From Tetrastigma voinierianum (lineage: Eukaryota > Streptophyta > Magnoliopsida > Vitales > Vitaceae): a stretch of DNA of 64,000 nucleotides. The stretch is from NCBI GenBank assembly GCA_016808115.1, contig JAEQBH010000287.1:3038001-3102000 (forward strand). The letters are read 5' to 3'. Of the stretch, positions 34,236 through 44,305 are shown one piece after another; positions within the stretch are counted from its first letter, which is position 1, and every line of letters begins with the position of its first letter. Below the pieces are notes generated by a model. The model saw only the letters and a program-made list of their open reading frames with translations. It did no database searches and was not told the DNA's origin. The translations under genes were made by a program, and so were the position numbers.

Positions 34236-35940
34236 TTGAAAGGTAAGAAGCTTTGTCATGATAAAGAAATTTTATGTCACGACACAAGACACTCATGTCG
34301 CGCCAATTACTAAACAACTTCAGCAGAACTTTGTTGCAACATTTTCAAATTATGTCGCGATAGAATCCAAGAAGAAAGCACAAAACCATGTTGCGACAGA
34401 AAACTGCAAGCTACGACAAAAGTTGGGGAGCAAAGATAACAACTATGTTGTGACAAAGCAACCTACTAGGCCAGATTTTTGGGGATCCATAATTTCACTC
34501 CTTAAAGTGGTTATCATTTGGAAAATCTAAAATAGAAGCATTCTAGGTACTGTATGAAGCCTCCGCAAAACCAGAACTTCGTAGTAGGAATCTCCTTGTT
34601 TATTATTTTTACTTATATTTTTTTCTTTTCTTTTATTTCTTATTCGTCAATTTAGTATTAGCTTTGTCTTTTTTAGTTAGTTTTTTTTTTTTTTAGGATT
34701 GAACAATGATCTGGTGTGAAGTGTCGAGTTGGGTTTAATGTAAAATCTTAGTTTTCATTACTGTCTGATTTGAATGAAATTTGGAGAATTTCTAGAGTTC
34801 ATTTATTTTAGTTCGCTTGCAATCTCAATGAATTTTCCTAATCAGTTAGTCACTGTTAGTTGTAATCCAATTTTGAAAGACTGAGCTCCCTATGGAATGA
34901 ATCGATATTAATTATTATTCTCTGCGTAACTTGAAAGAACGTCATAGTTTGAAATCTTGAATTTATTTGATTGGTGTTGTGCTTGAAATTACTTGTTCAG
35001 AATATTAGTAGCGTGTACCCAAAAAAGGACTGTATCTTGCTTTGATTTCTAGGAGGCCCTCTGAGTGACACAAAGTCAGAGAATCTTAAGAGTATGGAGT
35101 AGTTACTGGGGTGTTAGACCACATGGAACTAATGAACTCGGGCGACTACTTCGATAAATCACTGATTTACTCATGGTGTGAGGATTAGTTGGATGATATA
35201 TCAATTTAGTTGATAAGAGGTTTCTCCTCTTTCTGATGACAACATCTTGATCCCGTGTTAATAGAGATCTAATCAAGGAGATAGAGAATTTTATCAGATT
35301 AGATGGACGATCTCAATTAAATGTATACATTGCCCTGTCTATAGGGGCAAGAATTCTTAAGTCCTAAGATTTGTGTGTGAAGTATTGAGGAGGAAAAATA
35401 CCTAGATCTTAGAAAGAGGATTATATTCTACAAGTAACTGATTAGACTCATGTGTCTGAAAGGAACATGAAAATCTAATTAGCGAAATGTATAGTGTGTG
35501 GAGAAATCCAAACTATACTACTTTGCATCTTTGACAAGTTCGTATTTCAAACTGTTGGCTGAACCATGTTATAAAATGATGCAGAAATTGATAATTGTAC
35601 GTTAAACTATTTCCCAATGTTACTTACCCAGTTAACTTTCCAATCCAATTATTTTGAATTCTTCATATATAGTTAAAGAATTTTAATTAGTTTTTACAAT
35701 TCCTTTAGTTTAAAACCAAATCAATTTAGACTTCAGAGGTTGAATATTAAGGATCTTGAGTAGATGGGGTAATTGATCTTTAGATTTTTCATCAATCCTC
35801 GTGGGAATGATATCTGGACTTAAATCCACTTTTATTACTTGTATGGCATGTGCACTTGCAGTGAGCTAGACCAAAACACATTTTAAAATGAAACCTTCTC
35901 ATACAATGCAAACATATATCTATTATCTTGGGTCTGAACA
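34236..35940 (+). repeat. C2: 5'-truncated LTR of an A/C-like element
   Basis: It parallels the right part of the C 3' LTR (56304-58108). It starts in the GTCGCGAC array (ggtaagaagctttgtcatga), passes the position of the TATA box (decayed to ctaaaatag near 34526) and ends CA at 35940 six bases before a primer site. It is more diverged from both C LTRs than they are from each other, so it belongs to a separate, older copy. Confidence 0.65.
34262..34450. promoter_or_regulatory. Palindrome array in C2 LTR (decayed)
   Basis: ATGTCACGACA, ATGTCGCGCC, ATGTCGCGATA, ATGTTGCGACA and similar copies lie 25-40 bases apart and correspond to 56310-56590. Most differ from GTCGCGAC by one C-to-T or G-to-A change. 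Confidence 0.65.
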
Positions 35941-35946
35941 AGTTTT

Positions 35947-35966
35947 TGGCACCATTGCCGGGGATT
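35947..35966 (+). other. Primer-binding site of C2 (tRNA-Asp type)
   Basis: TGGCACCATTGCCGGGGATT differs from the tRNA-Asp complement TGGCGCCGTTGCCGGGGATC at three places: two G-to-A and one C-to-T. This is the best-preserved primer site in the window. A second, poorer copy (tAGCGTTGTTGCCGG) lies at 36060-36075, 113 bases on. Confidence 0.8.
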
Positions 35967-36134
35967 GATTTAGTTCTTGATAGCAATGTCAGAAATGTGT
36001 CCAAACAATCAAGGTCCAGTTATTTTTGGTATATGTTAAAAATCTAGTCAACATGCTTTTAGCGTTGTTGCCGGATATGAGACATTCGCCTATGGTAGTT
36101 GAGTTGAAGAAATTGTTGGTATATTTTGGTCTCA

Positions 36135-37654
36135 ACAATTGTGCGCAGCTTCCGCAAAACCAAGGAACTTCTAAATAGATGGAGACTCCTTTGTATATTA
36201 TTATTTTTTTATTTTTTTATTTCTTTTATTTTTCATCAATTTAGTTTTAGCTTAGCATTTTAGTTAGTAGTTCTATTTTTCTTTTGGGACTGAAAAGTGA
36301 TCCGGTGCTAAGTTTCGAGCTTGATTCATTGTAAAATTGTAGTTTTCATTACTATTTGACTTGAATGGAATTTGAAAATTTTCTGGTGTTCATTTATTTC
36401 AGTTCGCTTGCAATCTCAGTGAATTTTCCTGATCAGTTAGTCACTATTATTTGTAATCCAGTTTTGAAAGACTGAGCTCCTTCTGGAAATAGGTCGATGT
36501 TAATTATTATTTTTTGCATAACTTGAGAGAACATCATAGTTTGAAATCTTAAATTTATTTAATTGGTATTGTTCTTGAAGTTACTTCTTCAGAATATTAG
36601 TAGCAGTACCCAGAAAAGGACTATATCTTGCTTTGATTTCTAAGAGGCCCTTGGAGTGACACAGAAATGGAGATTCCTGAGAGTATGGAGCAGTTACTTG
36701 GGGGTATGTTAGACTAATATTATGGAACTAATGAACTCTGAAAGATTACTTCGATAGATCACTAACTTACTCATAGTGTGAGAATAATTGAATGATGTAT
36801 CAATTTAGTTGATTAGAGGTTTCTCCTTAGTATGATGAAAGGATCTTGATCCTGTGTTAGCAGAGATCTAATCAAGGAGATAGAAAATTTTATTAGATTT
36901 GAAGGACGAGATACCAATTAGATTGGAGAAGGCTTGCATAATCTTGTATATAGGGGCAAGAATTCTTCAGTCCTAAAATTTGGGTGTGAAGTACTGAAAA
37001 GGAAAAATATCTAGATCTTAGAAAGATGATTATATTCTACAAGTAACTAATTAGACTCATGTATTCGAAAGGAACCTGGATCTCTAATTAGTGAAATGTA
37101 TGGTGTATGGAGAAATTGAAACTATACTACCTTGCATCTTTGACAAGTTCATATTTCAAACTAATAGTTGAACATGTTTTAAAATAATGAAGAAATTTAT
37201 TATTGTACATTGATCTATCTCCCAGTGTTAGCTTACCCAGTGAACTTTTCAATCCAATTATTTTGAATTCTTTATATATAGTAATAGAATTTTATTTAGT
37301 ATTTACATTTCCTTTAGTTCTAAACCAAATCACTTTTAAATTTAGAGTTCAAATAGTAAGGATCTTGAGTAGATGGGGTCATTGATATTTAGATTTCTAA
37401 TCAATCATGGGACCCATATATGACCCTTAAAATCCACTTTTATTACTAGATGACCTCGTGCACTTGGCAAAGGAACTGCACCAAAACACATTTTCAAATG
37501 AAGCCTTCTCATACAAGGTAAACAACATATTTTATATCAATGGTCAATCTAACAATTTGGTTGATCACATATTTTTGGTTTCAACAAGTTTTTGGCATTG
37601 TTGCTAGGGAATTTAGTTAGTCTTTGGTAGCCGTGTCGAAAATTTGGTCCAACA
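36135..37654 (+). repeat. C 5' LTR, 5'-truncated
   Basis: It parallels 56678-58175 closely from gcagcttccgcaaaacc to ttggtccaaca. Only the last 1.5 kb of a 2.9-kb LTR is present: the U3 with its palindromes and TATA is missing and C2 leader sequence abuts instead. Near its end it contains an older primer site at 37593-37610. Confidence 0.75.
37593..37610 (+). other. Older primer-binding site inside C 5' LTR
   Basis: TGGCATTGTTGCTAGGGA is preceded by aaCAagttt, exactly like a true LTR/primer-site junction. The C 3' LTR carries the same site (58114-58131), which shows that it is now part of the LTR. Confidence 0.7.
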
Positions 37655-37660
37655 AGTTTT

Positions 37661-37679
37661 TGGTGTCGTTGTCGGAGAC
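37661..37679 (+). other. Functional-position primer-binding site of C
   Basis: TGGTGTCGTTGTCGGAGAC lies six bases after the CA end of the 5' LTR (37654). It is a decayed tRNA-Asp complement. The 3' LTR stops at the corresponding CA (58175), so this copy is the one outside the LTR. Confidence 0.7.
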
Positions 37680-38060
37680 TTAATAGTCTTAGGAAGCAGT
37701 GCTAATTAATTGGTTAATTTGGTCTTCAACAATTAGTCAATTTTGGTCTATGTTAAGACAGATAAGTTTATCCAACAAGTTTTTGGTGCCGTTGTTAGGG
37801 TTTGAAATGAGAATTTAAATATCAGTATTCCAACTAAAGAGATAATTACTAATTTTGACGTTTTTCTATGTTTAAAAAAAATAAAAAATTTCAGAAAATT
37901 ACTAAAATAGTTTTAACTGCAGTAGCTTAGAAAGCTACTGAAAATCTTTTATGATCTTAAATGGATATAACTGTTTTCCACATATTTCATTTGATCATAA
38001 TGTATTTTTATTTTAGGAAGATCTTACAAGCATAGAAAACTAGAAGCAGAACTGCTGCCT
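37680..38060 (+). other. C leader
   Basis: This leader before gag has no ORF. It contains a further primer-site copy, TGGTGCCGTTGTTAGGG, at 37784-37800 and a perfect hairpin at 37920-37940 (CAGTAGCTT-aga-AAGCTACTG). Confidence 0.6.
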
Positions 38061-39700
38061 TTGGACACAGAACTGAAAAGAACACTAAGAAATATGAGAA
38101 AAGTGAAAAGTGTTGAATCAACAACAATGGAAAAGCAGAGAGAGATACGACAATCGATTCCAACAAAACCAGTAGTAGAGAGACCTCAGAGACAAATGAC
38201 TATGGAGGATTTCTGGAGGCCAGTTATTCAAGATGAATATTCTGCTATAAGACAACCCGTTATGGAAGCCAATAATTTTGAGTTAAAGCCAGCTTTGAGC
38301 ACAATGGTGTAGCAACATCAATACACTGGGTATCCAAGTGAAGATCCTAATGACCATATGGGAAGATTCTTGCGGATGGAAAATACAATGAAGTTAAATG
38401 GGGTGGGACCTGAGGTGATCAAGTTACAACTATTTCCTTTTTGATTGAGAGATGTGGCAGCCACTTGGTTTGAATCCCTGGCATATGGATTAGTGAATAA
38501 TTGGGAAGAGTTGGTGGAGGCTTACATGAGTAGATTCTTCCCTCCTGTCCTCACTTCAGAAAGGAGAGGGGAAATCATATTGTTCAAACAAGGAGAGGAT
38601 GAAAGTCTCTATATTACATGGGAAAGATTCAAGATATTGCTGAAAAGGTGCCCAATGCATGGCATTGATCTAACTACACAGATGGACATCTTTTATTACT
38701 CTATGAACTACACCTCCTAAGGCAAAACAGGTGCAACCTATTGTGGAGTATTCAAGAGGAAGAGTGTTAAGGAGGCAAGACAACAGATTGAAGATCTTGC
38801 CAAATGCAACTATAGAGCTCCATCTGAGACTTTAGGGAGCAGCATCAGACTGAAAGGAAATGGGGTGATAGAGCTGAATAGAATGACTGCCATAGAAGTA
38901 AAACTTGATGCATTGATGAACAAGTTGGGAAACCAAGATAGGAGAAGACACTCAACACATGAAGTGGAAACAGTTGAAAGAAATGAGCAGAAGAGTATTG
39001 CTGAAGAGGGACTAGCCCATGAAGGTTCCTACCAAGTTGAGGAGGCACAGTTTCTCAATGCTAATAGAAGCTACAATTTTAAGCCAAACCTCAATTTTCC
39101 AACTCACTACACACCAGCACTTTAGGAACCATGAGAATTTCTCATATGGAGGAAGAGCACAGCAAGGTCTAAGACCAGTTCATAATTTTTAACAACAGTA
39201 TGCTCCACATGGGTTCCAAGGACAACAACAACAAGCAAGTCAGAGAGCAGAAAATCAGCGGCAAAGGAGATCTCATTCCTTTCAAGATCAGATATTGACT
39301 TTCATGGGGGAAAATAAGAGGTTGCTGAATATTCATGAGCAGAAATTTGCAGAACTTGCATTATTTCAGGTAAACACAAATGTGTTTTAGGCCAACACTA
39401 ATGCCTCTTTGAAAATTCTAGAGACACAAGTAGGGCAATTGGCCCTAGCAATGTAGAATCAGTCCAAGGATGCCTTCCCCAGCGATACAAAGAAGAATCC
39501 TAAGGAATGTATGGTGCTGACTCTAAGAAGTGGAAGAGAGATAAAAAGCAGAAAAGAAGAAGAGAAGAAAAAGACTGAAAGAGAAGAGAAAGAAGAAACT
39601 AGAAAAGACACCAAGTTAAGCAGTTCAAACTTGGCAGAAGAGAATGAGAATGTTCCTTTCCCCTAGAGGATTCAAAAAGAAAAAATGGAGGAGCAGTTCT
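38061..39700 (+). pseudogene. Element C gag
   Basis: This Athila/Tat-like gag is the clearest in the window. One frame runs from 38061 to 39125, broken only by TAG at 38310, TGA at 38442 and TAA at 38718. It carries MTMEDFWRPVIQDE, the capsid core DVAATWFESLAYGLVNNWEELVEAY and GEDESLYITWERFKILLKRCP. After a frameshift near 39125 come a Q/N-rich segment, the block LETQVGQLAL near 39418, NPKECMVLTLRSGRE near 39496 and a Glu/Lys tail. No CCHC zinc knuckle is visible. Start Met at 38061 is simply the first Met of the frame. Confidence 0.8.
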
Positions 39701-39779
39701 CTAGATTCTTGGATGTTTTCAAGAAGATAGATATTATTCTACCCTTTGTAGAGGCATTGGAACTATGCTAAGTTTCTGA

Positions 39780-40280
39780 AGGACATTCTGAATAAGAAGA
39801 GAAAATTTTCTAAAAAAGAAGTGGTGACTTTGATAGCCACATGTAGTGCAGTGATCTAGAAGAGCTTACTACAGAAGATGCAGGATCCTGGTAGCTTCAC
39901 CATTCCTTGCACCATTAGGAATTTTGAATTTAAAAAGGCTTTATGTGACTTAGGAGCTAGCATAAACTTGATGCCACTGTTAGTGGTGAAGACTTAATTT
40001 GGGGGAACTGATTCCCACAGCTATAACCTTGCAAATGGTAGATAGGACAATGGCACAACTAGAAGGAGTCCTTGAAGATGTACTAATCAAGGTGGGAAAG
40101 TTCATTTTCCCCATGCACTTTGTAGTTATGGATATGGAGGAAGATACACAAGTTCCATTGTTACTTGGAAGGCCTTTCCTGGCCATTGGAGCTGCCTTGA
40201 TAAATGTTAAAAAGGGAGAACTCACTCTCAGGGTGGGAGAAGAAGCAATACACTTTAGCTTGAACAAAAGCCTAAAATAG
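39780..40280 (+). pseudogene. Element C aspartic protease
   Basis: The retropepsin-type protease has the active-site block CDLGASINLMPL (DLGAS at 39947-39961) and, one frame on, MVDRTMAQLEGVLEDVLIKVGKF and LLLGRPFLAIGAALINVKKGE near 40156-40215. A frameshift near 39980 and a stop near 39866 break it. DLGAS in place of DTGA/DSGA is usual in this clade. It lies between gag and RT. Confidence 0.8.
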
Positions 40281-40489
40281 TCTAATTGTGAAAATATAGA
40301 TTGTAAGATCAGAAACAATAGTTCCTATCGCCTGAAATATAATCGTTGTAATTTTCGTGCACTTAATCAATGAAAATGAGATGAATTTTCAGTATCTTGA
40401 TGATCTTGATTGTGAATGGCTGAATTCTAGTTTTGATTTAAAAGAAACAGTCTTTAGTTTGAATAAGAATAGCCTAGCAAAATGCAACA

Positions 40490-41430
40490 ATTAGGAGAAG
40501 GCAGAAGAAACAGAAACAAGTTCAGAAGGGTTAACCTTAAAGGAATTTCCCAGTCATTTGAAGTATGCTTTCTTAAAACCAGAAAAAGCAAGACCTATTA
40601 TTATATCAACTGCATTAACTGATCATGAAGAACAGGAACAGCTGGAAATTCTCAGAAAATACAAGGAAGCAATTTCTTGGTTAATAGAAGATTTGAAAGA
40701 AATCAGTCCTTCCATTTGCATGCATAAGATCCTCTTGGAGGATAATGCAAAGAACTCCATTGAACATCAAATAAGACTGAATCTAGTAATGAAAGAAGTT
40801 TTAAGAAAAGAAGTACTGAAATGGCTGAATACAGGATTTATATATGCAATCTCAGACAACCCTTGGGTGAGCCCACTTCATGTGGTTCCTAAAAAGGGTT
40901 GAGTCACTGTGATTAGAAATGAGAAGAATGAATTGATTCCTACAAGAACTGTGATAGGATGGAGGGTATGTGTAGAATATAGAAAACTGAATACTGCTAC
41001 AAGAAAGGATCATTATCCTCTACATTTTTGTTGACTCACCAGGATTAAAAGAAGTAGACACCCCCATTACTGCTTTCGACGATATTCTGTATATAACCAA
41101 ATCGGGAAACAAAGATTTCCAGAGGTGCCAAGACAAGAATCTAGTTTTGAATTGGGAAATGCCATTTCACAGAGCAGATGGTATTGCTTGGAGCACAAGA
41201 TTGGGCAAATGATTAGAAGTGCAGACTAAGCAAAGTCAAGTATTACAAAGACTTCCCGCCACCCACAACAGCTTAAAGGATAAGAAGTTTTTAGACATGC
41301 TTGATTTTATAGGAAGATTTATAAGGGACTTCAAAATCTCTAGACCATTATAGATTGCTGGAAAAAAGATGCAAATTTGATTTTCATGAATCACGTGAAA
41401 GCCGCATTTGAAGAAATTAAGTCCAGATTG
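40490..41430 (+). pseudogene. Element C reverse transcriptase, catalytic core deleted
   Basis: RT begins with an intact stretch (40558-40902) covering LKYAFL, EILRKYKEAISW and ISDNPWVSPLHVVPKKG. It continues after a stop through NEKNELIPTRT, GWRVCVEYRKLNTATRKDHYPL and a damaged YCF..GYS.YNQI. At about 41105 it jumps to FQRCQDKNLVLNWE, so the FMDD box and about 100 residues of palm are missing. Thumb remnants (FIGRFIRDFKISRPL) follow near 41310-41350. It cannot be catalytic. Confidence 0.8.
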
Positions 41431-41439
41431 CTACGCCCC

Positions 41440-41990
41440 ATCATGGTAACACTGACCGAACAAGGAGTTTGGATATAATGTGTGATGCTAGTGACTATGC
41501 AATGGGAGCAATATTGGGAAAAAGAACTAAGAAGATATTTAACGCCATATACTATGCAAGAAAAACCTTTTAACGGGCGATAAGAGAACTACTCTGACTA
41601 CGTAGTGCCGGGATGTTTGGCAATGGTGTTTGCTTGTGAAAAATTCAGGCCTTACATATTAGGGTCCCATGTTATAATACACATTGATCATGCTGCTATT
41701 AAATATTTGATGGCAAAGAAGGATGCCAAGCCAAGACTGATCAGATGGGTATTACTGTTATAGGAGTTTGATTTAGAGATCAACGATAAAAAGGGTAGTG
41801 ATAGTGAGATAGTTGATCACTTGTCTAAAATGGAAAAGACTATTGAAAAGGAAAAGGAAATTGAAATAGCAGAAAACTTTCCTGATGAGCAGTTGTTTGT
41901 GTTATCAGTCCAAATACCCTGGGATACTGAGCACATAATTACTTAACCTCAGGAATTATGCCACTGAAGTTCAACCACCAAGAGAAAAAG
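41440..41990 (+). pseudogene. Element C RNase H (broken)
   Basis: The start is well kept: MCDASDYAMGAILG with catalytic D at 41484. AIYYARKTF follows, then damage over the TEKE block, then VFACEKFRPYILGSHVIIHIDHAAIKYLMAKKDAKPRLIRW near 41628-41748 and a KKGSD..VDHLSKME linker. The linker FPDEQLFVLSVQIPW leads towards integrase. Confidence 0.8.
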
Positions 41991-42099
41991 GAAGTTGAGA
42001 ACCGATATGCATTTTATATTTGGGATGACCTAATTACTTTCGTGAAGAGGAGTAAATATGATTAACAGGAGATGTGTACCAAAAATAGAACAAGGTGGA

Positions 42100-43090
42100 A
42101 TTCTTGATAAATGTCATGCATCACCATATGGAGGACACTTTGCAGGAGAGAGAACATCCCATAAAATTCTCCAATCAAGTTTTTATTAGCCTACTTATTC
42201 AAAGACTGTTCTGAATGGGTAAAACATTGTGATAAATGTCAGAGAATGGGCAACATAAGCAGAAGAAATGAGATGCCCCTACAAGGAATCTTGGTGGTGC
42301 AGATTTTTGATGTATGGGGAATAGTCATCATGGGACCTTTCCCATCCTCATTTGGAATCTATACATTCTCCTAGCTATGGATTATGTATCAAAATGGGTG
42401 GAAGCAATGGCTTGTCCCAGAAATGATACCAGCACAGTGGTTGGGTTTATTCAAAGAAATATTTTAAGCCGATTTGGAGCACCCAGAACAATCATTAGTG
42501 ATGAGGGAAGCCATTTTGCAAATAAGGTTTTTGCAAAACTGATGAGTAGATATGGAATTAGACATGTAATGTGATTAGCTTTTCACCCTTAGTCAAATGG
42601 GCAAGCTGAGATTTCCAACAGGGAGATAAAGAAGATTCTAGAGAAAACAGTAAACTCAAGCAGAAAAGACTGGTCTATAAGGCTAGATGATGCATTATGA
42701 GCTTATAGAACTGCTTACAAAACTCCTATTCGAATGTCTCCATACTGAATTGTATTTGGAAAACCTTGTCATTTCCCTCTAGAACTTGAATATAAAGCTA
42801 TGTGGGTCATCAAGAAACTGAACTGTGATTTCCAAGCTGCCAAGGAAAAAAGATTACTCCAAATTAATGAATTGGAAGAGTTGAGGAATAAAGCTTATGA
42901 TAATGCCAGGATCTACAAAGATAAGACAAAGAAGTGGCATGATCAGAAAATTCTGAGGAAAGAATTCAAAGCAGGAGAGTTATTCCTATTATACAATTCC
43001 AAGCTTAAGCTATTTCCAAGAAAACTGAAGTCAAGATGGAGTGGGCCTTACACAAGAAGAGGCACACCCTTCGAGCAAAGCACTCATTGA
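42100..43090 (+). pseudogene. Element C integrase (broken)
   Basis: The zinc-finger part shows CHASPYGGHFAG and HCDKCQRMGN (near 42223-42252). In the core the first catalytic Asp is lost: VWGIVIMGPF near 42315 has V where other copies have D. The second D (IISDEGSHF near 42493) and E (NGQAEISNR near 42597-42623) are present. A C-terminal frame 42800-43090 is open and contains ARIYKDKTKKWHDQ and RWSGPY, the usual end of such integrases. Two or more stops interrupt it. Confidence 0.8.
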
Positions 43091-43789
43091 AACCGACTCG
43101 AGATGAGTTTAAAGTTAATGGTCAGAGGGTAAAACATTATCTTAGAGGGAACATAAATGAAGATTAGATCCAGATTTTTGATGAGATGGAAGAATTTTGC
43201 TGAAAGGACAACAATTTGCAGCAAATGTCTAGCCAAAGACATTAAACTGAGCAGCTTCTTGGGAGGCAACCCAAGAAAATTTTAATTTTCATAATTAGCT
43301 TGCTTTTTTTTAAATTTTGTGTGTTTGAAGTTTAGTTTTAATTTTGTTTGAAATTTTATTTTGTAATTTTGTTGATTTTTTCGGACAATGAAGTTGCATT
43401 AGAGATGGAATTTATTTGGAAGCATTTTTTCTCAGAATCACTGTATAGAAAGTGCTACAAAGGGGGAGTTTTTCTTTTTCCCTAACTTGTTCTTTAATGA
43501 TAATGCATAGTTGAAGTTTGGGGGAATGCATTTTTATAAAGCAGAAATGAATAGTAGTTTTGTTGTACCCATTCCCTGAATATTTTTATCATCACCATGT
43601 TGAATTATGTCGAGTAAAGAAATGAGATGTTTTGTTCATACTTGAATTGAGATGTTTTGATGTTAGATGTGCTTTCACAAGTATGTTTTGGGTGGTATGA
43701 AATTATTGCATAAGATTTTGGTTGTTGATTGGTTGAAGGAATGTTAGTTGTGCAATTTTAAGGAAAATTCATGGGATTATCATGACACA
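43091..43789 (+). other. C post-integrase spacer with PPT-like tract
   Basis: No gene is present. A tract aagtttgggggaat at 43514-43527 is identical in core to the true PPT at 48053-48064. It is followed by AT-rich sequence up to the internal palindrome array. Confidence 0.55.
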
Positions 43790-44150
43790 CCTTTCTTTGT
43801 CACGACATTAATTCTACTTTGTCGCAACATCATTGCTCTTTGTCACGAAAAAGATTGGTTTAACCTTTTAGAAATTGCAGGAAATTATGGTGTGAAATAA
43901 TTTTTATGCCGCGACAATATTCGTTCTGAAGCTATAGAAAATTATGTCACAACATACTTTTTATGTCACGACATTATTTTACCTTGAGTAGAATGAACTA
44001 TGTCGAGACATCATTCTTCTTTGTCGCGACATAAGTTCCAAAAACCCTAAGTGAAATTTATGTCGCAACAATTATTTTTATGTCACAACATAACTTAAAC
44101 CTAAAACCTAAGGTTTATGTTGCGACATAAATTTTTATTGTTGTGAAGAT
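43790..44150. promoter_or_regulatory. Internal palindrome array upstream of ORF3 (element C)
   Basis: About a dozen copies of TGTCGCGACAT and its decay forms (TTGTCACGACAT, TTGTCGCAACAT, TGCCGCGACAA, TATGTCGAGACAT, exact TTGTCGCGACAT near 44018) lie in 350 bases, alternating 'tttgtc' and 'tatgtc' starts. The same motif fills the C LTR (48240-48930 and 56155-56590). Twenty-eight bases beyond the last copy is a TATA box. Confidence 0.8.
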
Positions 44151-44177
44151 TAGAAAAGCATAAATAATCAGTTAGCC

Positions 44178-44185
44178 TATAAATA
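44178..44185 (+). promoter_or_regulatory. Candidate internal TATA box for ORF3
   Basis: TATAAATA in gccTATAAATAGAgg matches the LTR TATA of C (56656-56663, tcTATAAATAGAag) in core and flank. It stands 128 bases before the first ATG of ORF3, with a CT-rich leader (tcactcatcttccttcacc) between them. No splice signal is needed to reach the ATG. Confidence 0.6.
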
Positions 44186-44305
44186 GAGGATTTTGAAAAC
44201 TGAAAGAACACCTTCCTCATAAACCATCAACTCACTCATCTTCCTTCACCAAATCTCTTTCATCTTCCTTCGAAAACCTTAGATCCCCAAAACTGTATTT
44301 CAACC

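Noticed and set aside
35947..35966. tRNA-Asp gene fragment
   Set aside because: Only the 20 bases complementary to the 3' end are present, in primer-site position after an LTR. No cloverleaf surrounds it.
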